From contig JADDOH010002060.1 of NCBI GenBank assembly GCA_016648135.1, positions 124,001 to 188,000 on the forward strand: a stretch of DNA of 64,000 bases, read 5' to 3'. Positions 43,171 through 53,399 of the stretch are shown here, in pieces; position 1 is the first letter of the stretch; the number at the start of each line of letters is the position of its first letter. Position numbers and translations under genes: made by a program. The notes under the pieces are model-generated. The model was not told the origin of the DNA. It searched no databases and was given only the letters and a program-made list of their open reading frames with translations. Source of the stretch: Agrypnia vestita. Lineage: Eukaryota; Arthropoda; Insecta; Trichoptera; Phryganeidae.

Positions 43171-44664
43171 CTCCCTTTCTTTTAACTCGTAGCGTCTGCT
43201 TGTCTGCCGAAAAAACTTTCGATCGGTTTTAAACCCTTTTCCCGTGATCCAATCGAGCCGAAATTTTGCAGGTTGACTCGTGGCGACGATAAAATGATCT
43301 AACAAATTTTCGTTAATTTTTTTAAATAATTATAGTATTATTTTGGATTTTTCGAAATTTTAATGTTTTTTTTTTTAATTTTAATCAATACAAATGAGTA
43401 ATGACCCCGACGCGTGCAGTAGGCGCGAAACCTGATTCAATGAGAAAGGGAGTACAATAAAAACTTGGTTTTTATGCGTTAGTTTTTTACATAAATAATT
43501 TGAGATAAAAATTGTACATGTACCTACTACAAGATTCTCAAATAATAACTCGCGATATAACTACCTAAGCCATACCAGGTGCGTCCTACCTTCGGTTGGT
43601 TGGTTGGAGAGCCGTCGACTCGAACGCGAATATTTTTACGATCGCATTTAATTCAATAAATACCGCACTGCCCTCTATCAACCAAAAAAAAAATGATCTC
43701 AGGTTCACCCTCCGGTTGTTTGCGGTCGCCGTTACTAAATGGTGCCATAACATTTTTAAATTATTGAAGTTTCTTTTGTAGTTCGTAAATCCCTGTACAA
43801 ATGCTCAAAACTATACAAACTCGCGCACAACAGCAAACTAATATGTTGAAACAGTGAATTGGTGAAAATTAACTGTCTATCTTTAATGAATCTTATTAAT
43901 ATTTAAAGCGTTAACTTTGTGGTCAGATATATTTTAACAAAATTTTATTTATGTCAGTATATAACCACTAAAAATTACTTTTTTGTCTACGGGTTTCGAG
44001 GCATAACCCGTATCTTCGTCAGGACAGCCACTACACTAGCGTGTAGTACTCTAACTAAAGGCTAACATGCACATGTTTGTTAGCCTTTACTCAGAGTAAC
44101 ACGAGAGTGAAGAGTATTTTGTGAAAGTGTTGGTGTGTAGATAATACTATTATGGTTGTGTTATGTAGTGATATTTACACGCTGGTGTTAGTAGTGGTTG
44201 TCCTGACGAAAAGACGGGTTACGTCCCGAAACCGGTAGACAAAAAAGTAACTTTTAGTGCTTATGTACTAAAATAAATAACATTTTGTTTAATGAATCTT
44301 TTCCAAATAAATAAAAACATGAACTTTATTTCTCTGATTATAATTTTAATAGAGATCAAAACATGCATTAACAATTTCATCATAAAAAACCAAGTTAGTT
44401 TTTTTCATTGAATCAGGTTTCGTGCCTACTGCACGCGTCGGGGTCATTACTCATTTGTATTGATTCCAATTAAAATTTCGAAAAATACAAAATTATACTA
44501 TAATTATTAAATTTTTTAAACGAAAATTTGTTAGATCATTCGTCGCCACGAGTCTGCCTGCAAAGTTTCAGCTCGATTGGATCACGGAAAAGGGGTTAAA
44601 AACCGATCCAAAGTTTTTCCGGCAGACAACAAACCGCAGACGCTACGAGTTAAAAGAAAGGGAG
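43171..44664. mobile_element. 1.5-kb inverted-arm element, CTCCCTTT ends
   Basis: Arms 43171-43490 and 44381-44664 are in inverted orientation. Both outer ends are CTCCCTTTCTTTTAACTCGT, and both are bordered by TA (43169-43170, 44665-44666). The arms keep AACTTTGCAGGCAGACTCG-like and GACCCCGACGCGTGCAGTAG blocks. The interior differs from that of 16116-20431 and holds a Penelope-like inverted pair (43920-44290), so the arms themselves are the conserved unit. No transposase here. Confidence 0.72.
43920..44290. mobile_element. Penelope-type inverted terminal pair
   Basis: Two arms face each other: the left has GTTTC...TCGTCAG (43992-44022; minus-strand CTGACGA...GAAAC) and the right has CTGACGA (44203-44209)...GAAAC (44228-44232). 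Both are followed outward by AAAAAGTAA and ACATTTTGTT/AACAAAATTT sequences. This is the same design as the inverted ends at 26979-27580 without any coding region between. Confidence 0.55.
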
Positions 44665-45109
44665 TAATAAAGTAATAATCACGCATGTACACACGAAAAA
44701 TATTAAAATTCGAAATAAGTTCCCTCTGGAGGCGAAGAATTGACTTCTACCCGTTGCTATGCGGTGACTTTTAAAACTTATATTTTACTCAAGCGTTACC
44801 ATTCTACACAACTTATAAAAGTTAATTATATTTGTAAGTTACGCGGATATTATTCATGCCCGAGTTTCGTTCGCTAACGACTCGTCTCTAGCTCGTAACA
44901 TCGCCGTACATATCTGGTAAAGTAAGCGCCGTAACAAAGAAATATTCAAATTATTTGGCGTAAGTTTCGCTGTAATAGAATTGTAGTAACCCTTTTGCTG
45001 AAAATATTTTTACTACGTGTTGGATGTGAAATTCACTGTTACATTAATCTTGGTGCTTCACCGAACAAAATGAGTTATTGAGCCAAGTGAACAATATTGT
45101 TCTAGAGAG
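44665..45109. other. No gene recognised
   Basis: Low-copy DNA between two mobile elements. Confidence 0.4.
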
Positions 45110-45797
45110 CGGGTCTTTTCGACCCGTTTTTTTTGTGATATAGATTCACTGATACGTATCCTCCGACTGTACGGGTCTTATCCACGTCTATCACGCAAAT
45201 GCTAGTGGTATAGACTATCCTAGCGGAAGACCTCGACCCAGAAACCGAAGTCAAATGCAGAATTGAAGCATCGCGAGCTGCTTTTAACAAAATGAGACAG
45301 ATATTCTGCGATGACAATCTTAACCTGAAACTTCGACAGCGACTGGTCAATGTTATATATGGTCAGTCCTGCTGTACGGAGTGGAATCGTGGACCCTCAA
45401 AGTGAGTAGAATGAACCGGCTGGAGGCGTTCGAAATGTGGATACATCGGAGAATGCTCCGGATACCCTGGACGGATATGGTCAGCAACACAAGAGTTCTT
45501 CAAAGAGCTAGAGTGAATAGAGAGTTGCTGACAAATATCAAAATCCGAAAGGTATCGTATTTGGGTCATGTGCTCAGAGGAGAAAAATATGAATTGCTCC
45601 ACCTGATTCTTATGGGCAAGATAGAGGGTCGTAGAGGTGTTGGAAGGAGACAAATTTCCTGGCTCCGCAACATACGCGACTGGACGGGCATAAGAAGTGT
45701 TGGAGAGCTGTTTCGTGCTGCCCAGAACAGGGACGCATTCTCCCGGGTGATAGTCAACGTTGGGGGGTCCTGACATGACACCAAAAGAAGAAGAATA
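45110..45797 (+). mobile_element. RTE-like LINE, second family, 3' third
   Basis: The frame at 45381-45773 reads MESWTLKVSRMNRLEAFEMW, RRMLRIPWTDMVSNTRVLQR, KVSYLGHVLRGEKYELLHLI, IEGRRGVGRRQISWLRNI and RDWTGI. This is the end of a LINE protein with the ESWTL...RxLxISWT...GHxxR order. Upstream, shifted frames extend to about 45190. It ends in AAAGAAGAAGAAT. A related copy lies at 58645-59025. Confidence 0.83.
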
Positions 45798-46085
45798 GAC
45801 TTTTTATATTAGCCACGACGCGAACCGCTTTATTTTTTTTTCAATATGCGGCGAGACCTCGAAGCGCGGCATCGCACGTTGGTCGCCTTTCTGTTTGTAT
45901 GGGCTACTAGGGCTCGTACATATTACAATCAGTGTGTAAAAAATTAAATTGCAACAATGTATTTAACACCTCCCTACCTTTATATGGCAAAAGTAGTTTA
46001 AATCATTAGGAATAATAATTGTAGAGAATTTATACTCAAAATTTTTTTTTAGTCGTAGAATTAGATATACGAGTATATTAGCAGT
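45798..46085. other. No gene recognised
   Basis: AT-rich DNA with a short GC-rich patch at 45850-45885. Confidence 0.4.
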
Positions 46086-46530
46086 CCACATTGCTAATGA
46101 TTATCCACTGCACTATACAAGGTATCTCATAGCTGGTATCAAAAACTTTACAGGTGGATTCTTGCTTTGACAACGAATCGAAAATGTTCAGGCAACCACG
46201 ACCTAAATATAAATTGTTATGGAGATATACAATATCCAATTGCATTTTTTCAATATTTTTGTCTTATTTTTTGCAAAAAGTTGAACTATCATTACGATTT
46301 TTAAGCGGATGAATTTTCACAATTGATATAAGTTACTTTAATGATAATTATTTAACTTTTTGCAAAAACAAATCAGAAATATTGAATAAACTGCAAACTT
46401 TGAAATTGCATATCTCCATAACTATTGACATTGGGCCATGGTTGCTTGGACAAACGCAGGAATCTACCTGTAAAATTTTTGCTAACCTCTATGAGACACC
46501 CTGTCCACATTGCTGACGATTGTCCATTGC
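46086..46530. mobile_element. Fold-back element A, copy 4, between direct repeats
   Basis: Element ends ACAAGGTATCTCATAG and CTATGAGACACCCTGT are inverted, with the usual family interior. It lies between CCACATTGCTAATGATTATC (from 46087) and CCACATTGCTGACGATTGTC (from 46505), a ~28-bp direct repeat (24 of 28 matching). Confidence 0.72.
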
Positions 46531-47039
46531 ACGTCTGTATAACTTCAATGGGTGACGACGCTGCCTAGACTTACGGATTTAGCTGCGCGAAAAGCACGGT
46601 AACTAAAAAAAACACTGACTTGCAGGGCAGAGCAATTTATAGATTCGCATTTGGACGGAGCAACGGATCGCAAGACCGAAAAGATTACAAGAAGCGTAAA
46701 ACGAGTTTGATTTAAAACACTGATAAAAATAAAGTTTCGAGATAGGGTGCCAGCACTTGTAACCGCGCTTTATGGACAGTATAAATATGAAATTATCATA
46801 CAAACGGCGGTATTTTTGTTAACAATTCGGAATGAATTAATGGGAAAACTCGCTCTGCTGTAACTGTTGAAATTAATTTTAATTTTTTACCTTTGTTAAT
46901 ACCCCCGTCAGTCAGGTGATACGATGTAATAAAAAAGCCGACAGTCCGGACGCGCCTGCGATTTTAGCTTTGCGAAACGGAAAATAGACGAAACGGAAAC
47001 TGAGTATCCGTTATGATTATTGTTTATAAGAAAAATATT
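46531..47039. other. No gene recognised
   Basis: Low-copy DNA; minus-strand frames 46603-46803 and 46908-47108 lack recognisable features. Confidence 0.4.
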
Positions 47040-47880
47040 TATACAGTGTGTCCGGCGACCGGTCTCGGAGCCTTTAATAGCATAAAATATGATTAATTTC
47101 ATCGACAAAAAACCCCCTGTATCTCATTTTTCTCCAGCCGTAATGAAATGGAAATCAATTTATTTTTATTTTATTTTATTTAATAATCAACACCCTGTGG
47201 GCTTTTACAGTATAAGAAAGTTACAAGGATTTTTATATATCTAACATAAAACACGTTTTAAAGTAAATAATTAAAAAATAAATAATATAAATAAAGCATA
47301 CTTACGAGAAATGAACAATATATATAAAAATAATGATTAGTACACAAGCAAACAATAGTAATAAGAAACCTTTAATAAATTAACAATAAAGTAAAATAAA
47401 GATAATTAAACCAATATACCAGATAAATAAGATAACAAGATAAAATAAACCAAAAAAAAATTAAGTATAGAATTAAATTTAAAATTAGAATCAATATCTG
47501 TTCATATAGAGGTCATATAAATATCAAAGAGGTATCATTTGAAAGATAAAACAATAAGGATCAATATCAAATTAACAATAGAATAAAATAAAGATAATTA
47601 ATTAAACCAATACACCAGATAAATAATATAAAATAAACCAAAAAAAATAAATTATTGAATTATATTTAAAATTAGAACTAATAAACTAAAACAAACTACT
47701 AAACTACTAGGTCCTATAAATATAAAGAGGTATCATTTGAAAGATAAAACTATAAGGATCGACATTACCTTAAGTATTTCACCAAAATTTAAAAAAAAGA
47801 CCAAAAATTACAGGGTTTTTTTACATATAGGGTGTTTTGTCGATGAACACTCTGACACCGGTCACCGGACACGCTGTATA
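47040..47880. mobile_element. TA-flanked MITE, ATACAGYGTGTCCGG ends
   Basis: Left end ATACAGTGTGTCCGGCGACC pairs with the right end GGTCACCGGACACGCTGTAT; inner CATCGACAAAA blocks also pair. The interior is AT-rich and includes a ~190-bp tandem duplication (47383-47570 and 47571-47765; AAATAAAGATAATTAAACC). The right-end motif GGTCACCGGACA also occurs inside the 448-bp MITE family. Confidence 0.75.
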
Positions 47881-48681
47881 ACTGTAGGTTCTGGGTTGAG
47901 GTTGTGCCAGGGAAAATCCCTTCTCCTTCTCTTAAATTATATAAACATTGGGCATTCTTAATATTTTACGTCATTAAAAAAACAAGCGTTAGAGCACATC
48001 GGAATCGCTAGTCCGAGAGCGCTACTAATATAATATAAAGTACATACTAAAAATATTATTATTTAGCCTTTAATTGGGCGATACTTTACATTTATATTTC
48101 TCATCCATCTTCATAACGTGTATGTACCATTACATCTAGTAGGTATAGCGGATATGGCGATTTTCCAGATGCGTGGTCGATCAACGGCCCGTGTCCGCGG
48201 AACACAATAAGTCTCGGACACTTACTTAGTCGGGAGTTACATCGGCTCTCAGAGAGCGGAGTTCAAATTGGGTTGGTAAAAGTACAGAGAGACGCGTGAC
48301 ATGACGCCTCTACCACAGTATACTAAGAACAGTATACGTCTTCATACAAACTGGCCGCTACCCACTAGAATGTGTGCGTGCGTGCTCTGCGCCGTGTACG
48401 CACGCACTGTGACGCACACATTGACATAGAATATGGGGGCACAAGGCGGCGGCAGTAAGGGCCGTGCCTTCGGTGCCATTCGCGCTCGCAGCCGCCGCTT
48501 TAGAAAATAATGCGCTTCCTTTGTGGTGCTTTACTAAAAGGGCGTGTCGATTATCACAAAGACTGTGAGTTTTTAAAAGTCTACGTTGATGTTAATCAGC
48601 GTTCTTGCAATTCAAGTGCACAAACTAGGTATACTAATTACAGAAATTTTCGGGTTTCGTGTCTACCTTATGCGTCAGAAT
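47881..48681. other. Low-copy DNA with a hairpin
   Basis: 48368-48422 (GTGTGCGTGCGTGC and GCACGCACTGTGACGCACAC) can fold into a stem. 48420-48500 is GC-rich (GGCGGCGGCAGTAAGGGCC). No gene recognised. Confidence 0.4.
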
Positions 48682-48713
48682 CTCAGACGCTACGAGTTAA
48701 AAGAAAGGGAGTA
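48682..48713 (-). repeat. End fragment of CTCCCTTT element
   Basis: CAGACGCTACGAGTTAAAAG then AAAGGGAGTA, identical in design to the outer ends of the element at 43171-44664. Confidence 0.7.
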
Positions 48714-49252
48714 AAAATAAAGTGACAACCCCAGCGTCAACACACGAGTAGGCTAATAACTCGCCGACAGGCCGGAAATAACCTGTTCTGGGTATACTGT
48801 GCCTCTACCTTCAAGAACTCTGCTCTGAGTTCAGCCTTTACTTCAGCTGCAGGAAGGGTTGTAGGACTGATCAGCCATCGCCAGAAAGTTGAGAGTTGAG
48901 ATAAGTGAACGGGCGTTTGCGGCGGCAGCCCAAAGGCGTGGAATTCTCTACCCTCCTTAATAACGAATTCATTCAAGTAAGAATTATTGAGAAAAAAAAT
49001 TCAAATTTCGATGTCGCTTACCTCCGTATTTCGTCAACATTTCGCCCGAGTGTAAAGAATATTTTCTAATCAAATTGAACGAAGACTTCCCCAAACTTTT
49101 TGCCACTAGCTACGGGACAATCTGTATACATCACTGGTAAATAAATAAATTAAAAATGTGTGGTCAAAGATTAGCGTTTTCATTTTGATACATTTTAATT
49201 TTCACGCAACTTTTAGCGCTCGATAAAAAGGCTATTTTATGAGATCACGAAT
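48714..49252. other. No gene recognised
   Basis: Low-copy DNA; a 79-codon minus-strand frame (48737-48976) has no family features. Confidence 0.4.
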
Positions 49253-49576
49253 AAAGATATTGATGTTGGGTTTGTTAGGCTTAATAAGCACACTCTTGAA
49301 ATACATTTAAAAAAAATTATTATATATTTTGTGCACTTTTAATATACAAAAACACCTCGATTATAGGTGGGTCTGCGCTGGTATTGAAAATTCAAAAATG
49401 AGCCATCTAAAACAAAAAGATTTTGAATTTTTAGTTTCAATATATCACTAACAACGGACTGAGCTAGAAGTATTTTAAAAAGTCCTTTTTTTGGCAAAAA
49501 GCAGTTTTAATCTTCCTTTTTTGCCGCCATTTTGTTATTTTTGCATTACATTAAAAATTCCAGTTCAGTCGGTTGC

Positions 49577-49745
49577 TATAAGTCGACCACAATCAAAAGA
49601 CCATTCCCTAGCTTTGTCCGGTAAGAAGAAAGCGGGGGAAAGTTGCCTGGCAAACCCGTATTGCAAGCCTCAATATGATATTTCAAATAAATAAATATTT
49701 TTTAGTTTAAAAAAAGGTTACTTACTTACTAGGAAAACTTCTTTT
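49577..49745 (+). repeat. Dispersed repeat D, copy 2
   Basis: Matches 18055-18225 (reverse strand): CGACCACAATCAAAAGACC, AAAGTTGCCTGGCAA and the AT-rich tail. The coding-like SRPQSKDHSLALSGKKKAG stretch is conserved, but there is no known family. Confidence 0.5.
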
Positions 49746-49885
49746 GTGTTCATGTTTGCATCGTAACAACACACATATATTTTGCGCACATTCTTTTGAA
49801 TGCGGTCTAGCTACAGTGATATATTGAACCTAAAATTTTTCTGTTTTCGATGGCCCATTTTTGAAATTTCAACACCAGCTCAGAC

Positions 49886-50681
49886 CAGTGGCGTGCAGCG
49901 CATACAAGCAAAAAAGCTGTGCATCAGTAAAGATTCTGAGAAACAAATATTAATTAAATAATCCTTATCTTAAGAAAAAGTTGATTTAAAATTCTAGCCG
50001 TAATTCGTCCTACGGCTACAAGTTTTATTTTCGACTTTTCTGTGCTTAACTTCATGTCAATTCTTCATTTATTTCGCCAACCAATTTGTTCCACAGATAT
50101 AGTCAAGTCGAGAAAAAAAACGTGTATTTTTAATGCTGCGAGTTTTGTGCAATAGCATCCTTCTTCGAAAGGTCCTATGCCAGGCGCACGTCATGCAGAA
50201 ATGTTATTTTTTACAAATTCCACCCAAAACTTTCGGTGTAAATTTTATGTCTTTTCTATGGTAAATGTAAATACGAATACGACAAATATCATCTGTCATC
50301 TGTCATCATAATGATATCATAAAATGTTTGATTTATTTTTGTGAAAAGAAACGTATATCTGAAATTAGTATTGTTCCCGATTTAATAATAGTATTGTTCC
50401 CGATTTATAAATCGTCTCCGAAATATATTGAAATTTTTCGCCGTATTAGCTATACCTATATAAAATATTCATTTATTTATTTAGGAAATATTGTTTACAA
50501 TACTTCTTTTATACTGCAGTTATTTTATGGATTGAAGCTACTCAAAATAGTTCATTATATATCGTTAAATTTAAAAAAAAATGTATATACCCTTATAGAT
50601 ATATGCGTATATATATTTTTTTAATATAGGTATATAGCCGGTCACAGCAAAACCTAAGTTTATACCCACTGCACGCCACTG
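49886..50681. mobile_element. hAT-type element with exact target duplication
   Basis: Ends CAGTGGCGTGCAG and CTGCACGCCACTG are perfect 13-bp inverted repeats. GCTCAGAC flanks both sides exactly (49878-49885 and 50682-50689). The CAGTGGCG-type end plus 8-bp duplication is diagnostic for hAT. The 796-bp interior has no transposase (the 98-codon frame 50328-50624 is AT-rich noise), so it is non-autonomous. Confidence 0.93.
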
Positions 50682-51082
50682 GCTCAGACCCACCTACTCT
50701 AATCGTTGAGTTGTACTCAAATGGTGTTTTTGTATGACAAAAGTGCATAAAATATATAATAAATTTTAAGAGTATTTCAAGAGTGTATTTATTAAGCCTA
50801 ACAAGCCCTCCATTAATATCTTTAAGATACACATGCTTATTAGTGGCACGTGAGCATGCGCAGTATTGATTTTCTTTAGCCCTTGCTTATTAGTAGCATG
50901 TGTCTACGCACATTGCTAGTAATAAACATGTTCATTAGTGGCATGCTCAAAAATCAACCGCCGGTTGATTTATGAGCATGCTAATGTCATTCACCATGAG
51001 AAGGGGTATCTATTGAGCATGTGTGAACAGGCTTGCTTATTATGGGCATGCTTACGTCATCCGCGGCTAGTATCGATCATCA

Positions 51083-51316
51083 ATGCGATCTTCTCAGTCC
51101 GCGACAGATGAAACAAATATGGCGCGTTGGGGAGATGATAAAACATTACTTTTCTTGACTTATTATAGGAATCACGACCGGTCAACGCTATGTAAAAATA
51201 ATACAGCGAGAAATAATGTTTATAAAATTTTATTAAAAGACATGAATGATTCAAATCTTAAAATAAAAATTATAAAAACTAAAATCAAAAATATTTTGAA
51301 TTATTGGTTCACTTGA
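51083..51316 (+). CDS. Myb/SANT-like (MADF-like) DNA-binding domain ORF
   Basis: A 77-residue frame whose residues 14-76 fit a Myb/SANT-like domain: a first tryptophan in ARWGDDKTLLFLTYYRNH, a middle helix with ARNNVYKILLKDMN and a last helix with KTKIKNILNYW, where KxKIKNL...Y is the usual signature. PIF/Harbinger transposons carry such a protein as a partner of the transposase, and it recognises subterminal repeats. Here the ORF is bracketed by repeats of GCTTATTAGTGGCATG. It is shorter than full accessory proteins and may be only the first exon. Whether it is expressed is unknown. Confidence 0.5.
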   Translation: MRSSQSATDETNMARWGDDKTLLFLTYYRNHDRSTLCKNNTARNNVYKILLKDMNDSNLKIKIIKTKIKNILNYWFT

Positions 51317-51433
51317 ATTTTCTATTTCGGTTTGCAGTTTCCATTTTGAACTAGAGTTCCTCTCTATCCTATGACAAGAGCATGCCACTAATAAGCATGT
51401 GTGGTTGATTGTTTTAGCTTTGAGTATGCTTAT

Positions 51434-51736
51434 GGACAGAGTGAGAAGTGCCGACATAAGGCACACACTCGGCATGGAGCCCCTACTCCTGCACATAGAA
51501 AAATCACAACTGAGGTGGCTTGGACATGTGCTCAGAATGCCAGAGGAACGATTACCTAAGGTGGGTCGACCCAGATTAAGTTGGGAGAGACAACAAAAAA
51601 ATGTATTTGAAAACAGAATGGGTCTGGACTGGTTGACTCGAGCGGAAGCAGCGCAAGACAGGGGAACATGGAAGCATCTTGTCGAGTCTTTGGGCCCCCA
51701 ACTCTACTAGGATAAGGGGAAGATGATGATGATGAA
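51434..51736 (+). mobile_element. 5'-truncated LINE with 12-bp target duplication
   Basis: Encodes RSADIRHTLGMEPLLLHIEK, SQLRWLGHVLRMPEERLPK, VGRPRLSWERQ and RAEAAQDRGTWKHLVES, the end of an RTE-type reverse transcriptase protein. It ends with a (GAT)n run. GAGTATGCTTAT lies on both sides (51422-51433 and 51737-51748), an exact duplication of the host element's subterminal repeat. Confidence 0.9.
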
Positions 51737-51791
51737 GAGTATGCTTATTTATGAGCATGCTTAAAATATGCATGCTAATAATGTGTGTAGA

Positions 51792-52206
51792 GCCTGCCCA
51801 ACATAACTTGGCGTGCGGCAAGATTGGAACTAAAACCCGCCCCGCCCGCACCCGGCGGTAACCCCTCGCCCTGTCATTCAGTGCAATTTTGTATTTGCTC
51901 GGGAGCTGTGACATCTTGATTACCAATATACACTGAATTATTATGTCCAAAACAACCAAAACAGTCCGGGGTGGTGCAAGAACAATTGCCAATGAAGTAT
52001 TAAAGTTATGCGAAGCTGAAAAAGCAAATAATGGACCGATATTACCGTCTCATAGTTTGACAGATAGAGCGGCCGCCGCGGAGCGCGCTGTTACCCGACC
52101 AAATTTATATTGAAGGGTCTGACACTGGTCACCGGACATTCAGTACATTATGTATTGCGTAATAAATTTACAACCTGGCAACTTCTGTTTCGCGACAGGG
52201 GCGACC
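51792..52206 (+). mobile_element. 448-bp MITE family, copy 2 (right end lost)
   Basis: Starts GCCTGCCCAACATAACTTGG directly after the previous element and runs to GCGACAGGGGCGACC, lacking the last ~40 bp. It contains the open frame 51943-52113. Confidence 0.78.
51943..52113 (+). CDS. Transposase N-terminus-like ORF in MITE copy 2
   Basis: A 56-codon frame, MSKTTKTVRGGARTIANEV then LCEAEKANNGPILPS and DRAAAAERAV. The ARTIA...E...NGPILP pattern resembles the N-terminal helix-turn-helix region of an insect DDE-transposase group (compare the spliced relative at 54965-55274, REIIL...APIIPFD). It stops at TGA where copy 4 reads on for three residues. No catalytic domain. It might be a captured or residual first exon. 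Confidence 0.4.
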   Translation: MSKTTKTVRGGARTIANEVLKLCEAEKANNGPILPSHSLTDRAAAAERAVTRPNLY

Positions 52207-53215
52207 TCACGAGTTTCACACGGATACGGCACGGAGACGAATAAAATGTGCAGCCGGGCGCGCGTGCGTATTGGTAATAAAGCCGACAGTGCTGCGTTTG
52301 CGTTGCTTCACTTCCTCGTTCGGCGGAATCAATTATAAATGAAACCGCGCAATGGCGCAACGCTCGTATCACAATAACAAAATGCTATTCGTAACGGAAA
52401 AAACGCAGCGATATTAAGAAACGGCCGCTGTCTTTACACCGCGACGCGTTGCAACATCTCCATCACGCTGTAAATACCGTCAGTTGTACAACACGACCAC
52501 AGCGAGTCTTCAGTGCGTGTACATGATTTCCCTGGAGCGGGCGAGTTGACATTCACAGGTCACGGTGTGACCGTCCTGGGTGTCACGGACGCGGTGAAGA
52601 ATGCTACATGGCAACCGCGCTGTGCCGCAGTGCACCACAGCGGCAATATAGCTCTACACGTCTGCCAAAAACACGGCAAATTGATTTCTTTTAGGAAAAG
52701 TTAAAAGCAAATCTAAAATTAAGATACAGATACGAGAGATTGAAAATAGTAAATTATGCCAATTATAAACTTTCCACTTGAGATCAATACTGCAGATGTT
52801 ATATTTCTTCATAAACTAAGATTGACTGCCCGGCATTGCTGCAGCGCATCTCCCTGAGAGTACCTACCCGGAGTATCCACTAGATCGGTCGAGACCTTGA
52901 GCCTTTAACACTGTAATACCAACTCCCGGCAAAACTCTTTTATATATCGCTCGTCTAATTTGTTCAACTCTATATTCAGCGACTTGCATCTTTTCAATTC
53001 ACCAACCTATGGATTTAAAACTCTCGGATATTCACTTCAGTCATGAACCTTTTTTTTTCCTCTTCCATCCAATCCATCTTCTTTCTTTTGTCCAGACTTC
53101 GTATTTCTCCTTTTTACTAAGTAGATCTGTCCTTTCCTATCCATTCCTTATTCCCCTTTTACCTTTAATTCTTTGACTTTCACAGTTTGTTCGTAACTTA
53201 AAACTTTCACTTTTA
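52207..53215. other. No gene recognised
   Basis: 52230-52640 is GC-richer low-copy DNA; the frame 52513-52704 has no recognised features. The rest is AT-rich. Confidence 0.4.
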
Positions 53216-53385
53216 TTTGTGTTTTTTTTGTATAACTTGAGTTATTGTTGCTATACATATGTTAATACATAACATGTTAATTCTGTGGAAACTTGTAAGA
53301 TGGTCTCTATAATACTCAATAATCATGTGTAATCTGATTTTTATATGTACTGTTAGTTTCCCATGAATAAATAAAATAAAAGTGT
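53216..53385 (+). mobile_element. LINE 3' UTR fragment
   Basis: ACATAACATGTTAATTCTGT...TTTCCCATGAATAAATAAAA, with the AATAAATAAA end typical of Jockey-type LINE tails. A partial match lies at 38722-38765. Confidence 0.5.
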
Positions 53386-53399
53386 GACAATATGAGATA

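Larger units (their letters stand above)
49253..50826. mobile_element. Long inverted-repeat element hosting a hAT insertion
   Basis: The outer arms (49253-49420 and about 50683-50826) are inverted copies: AAAGATATTGATG, GTTAGGCTTAATAA, ACACTCTTGAAATA, TACAAAAACACC, GGTGGGTCTG. The inner left part holds repeat D (49577-49745). The element at 49886-50681 is inserted near the right end. Without it the host element is ~770 bp. No transposase. Confidence 0.75.
50829..51789. mobile_element. DNA element with clustered subterminal repeats
   Basis: The ends read ACACATGCTTATTAG on the left and, inverted, ACACATTATTAGCATGC on the right. Inside them a 17-bp motif close to GCTTATTAGTGGCATG recurs at least seven times in both orientations (50831, 50884, 50930, 50975, 51035, 51379, 51737). 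Such arrays often bind transposase or an accessory protein. A Myb/SANT-like ORF lies inside (51083-51316). A LINE fragment with its own target duplication interrupts the right side (51434-51736). The presence of a Myb-like ORF suggests, but does not prove, a PIF/Harbinger relationship. Confidence 0.68.

Noticed and set aside
50328..50624. 98-codon ORF inside the hAT element at 49886-50681
   Set aside because: AT-rich, Ile/Tyr/Lys-heavy translation without transposase features.
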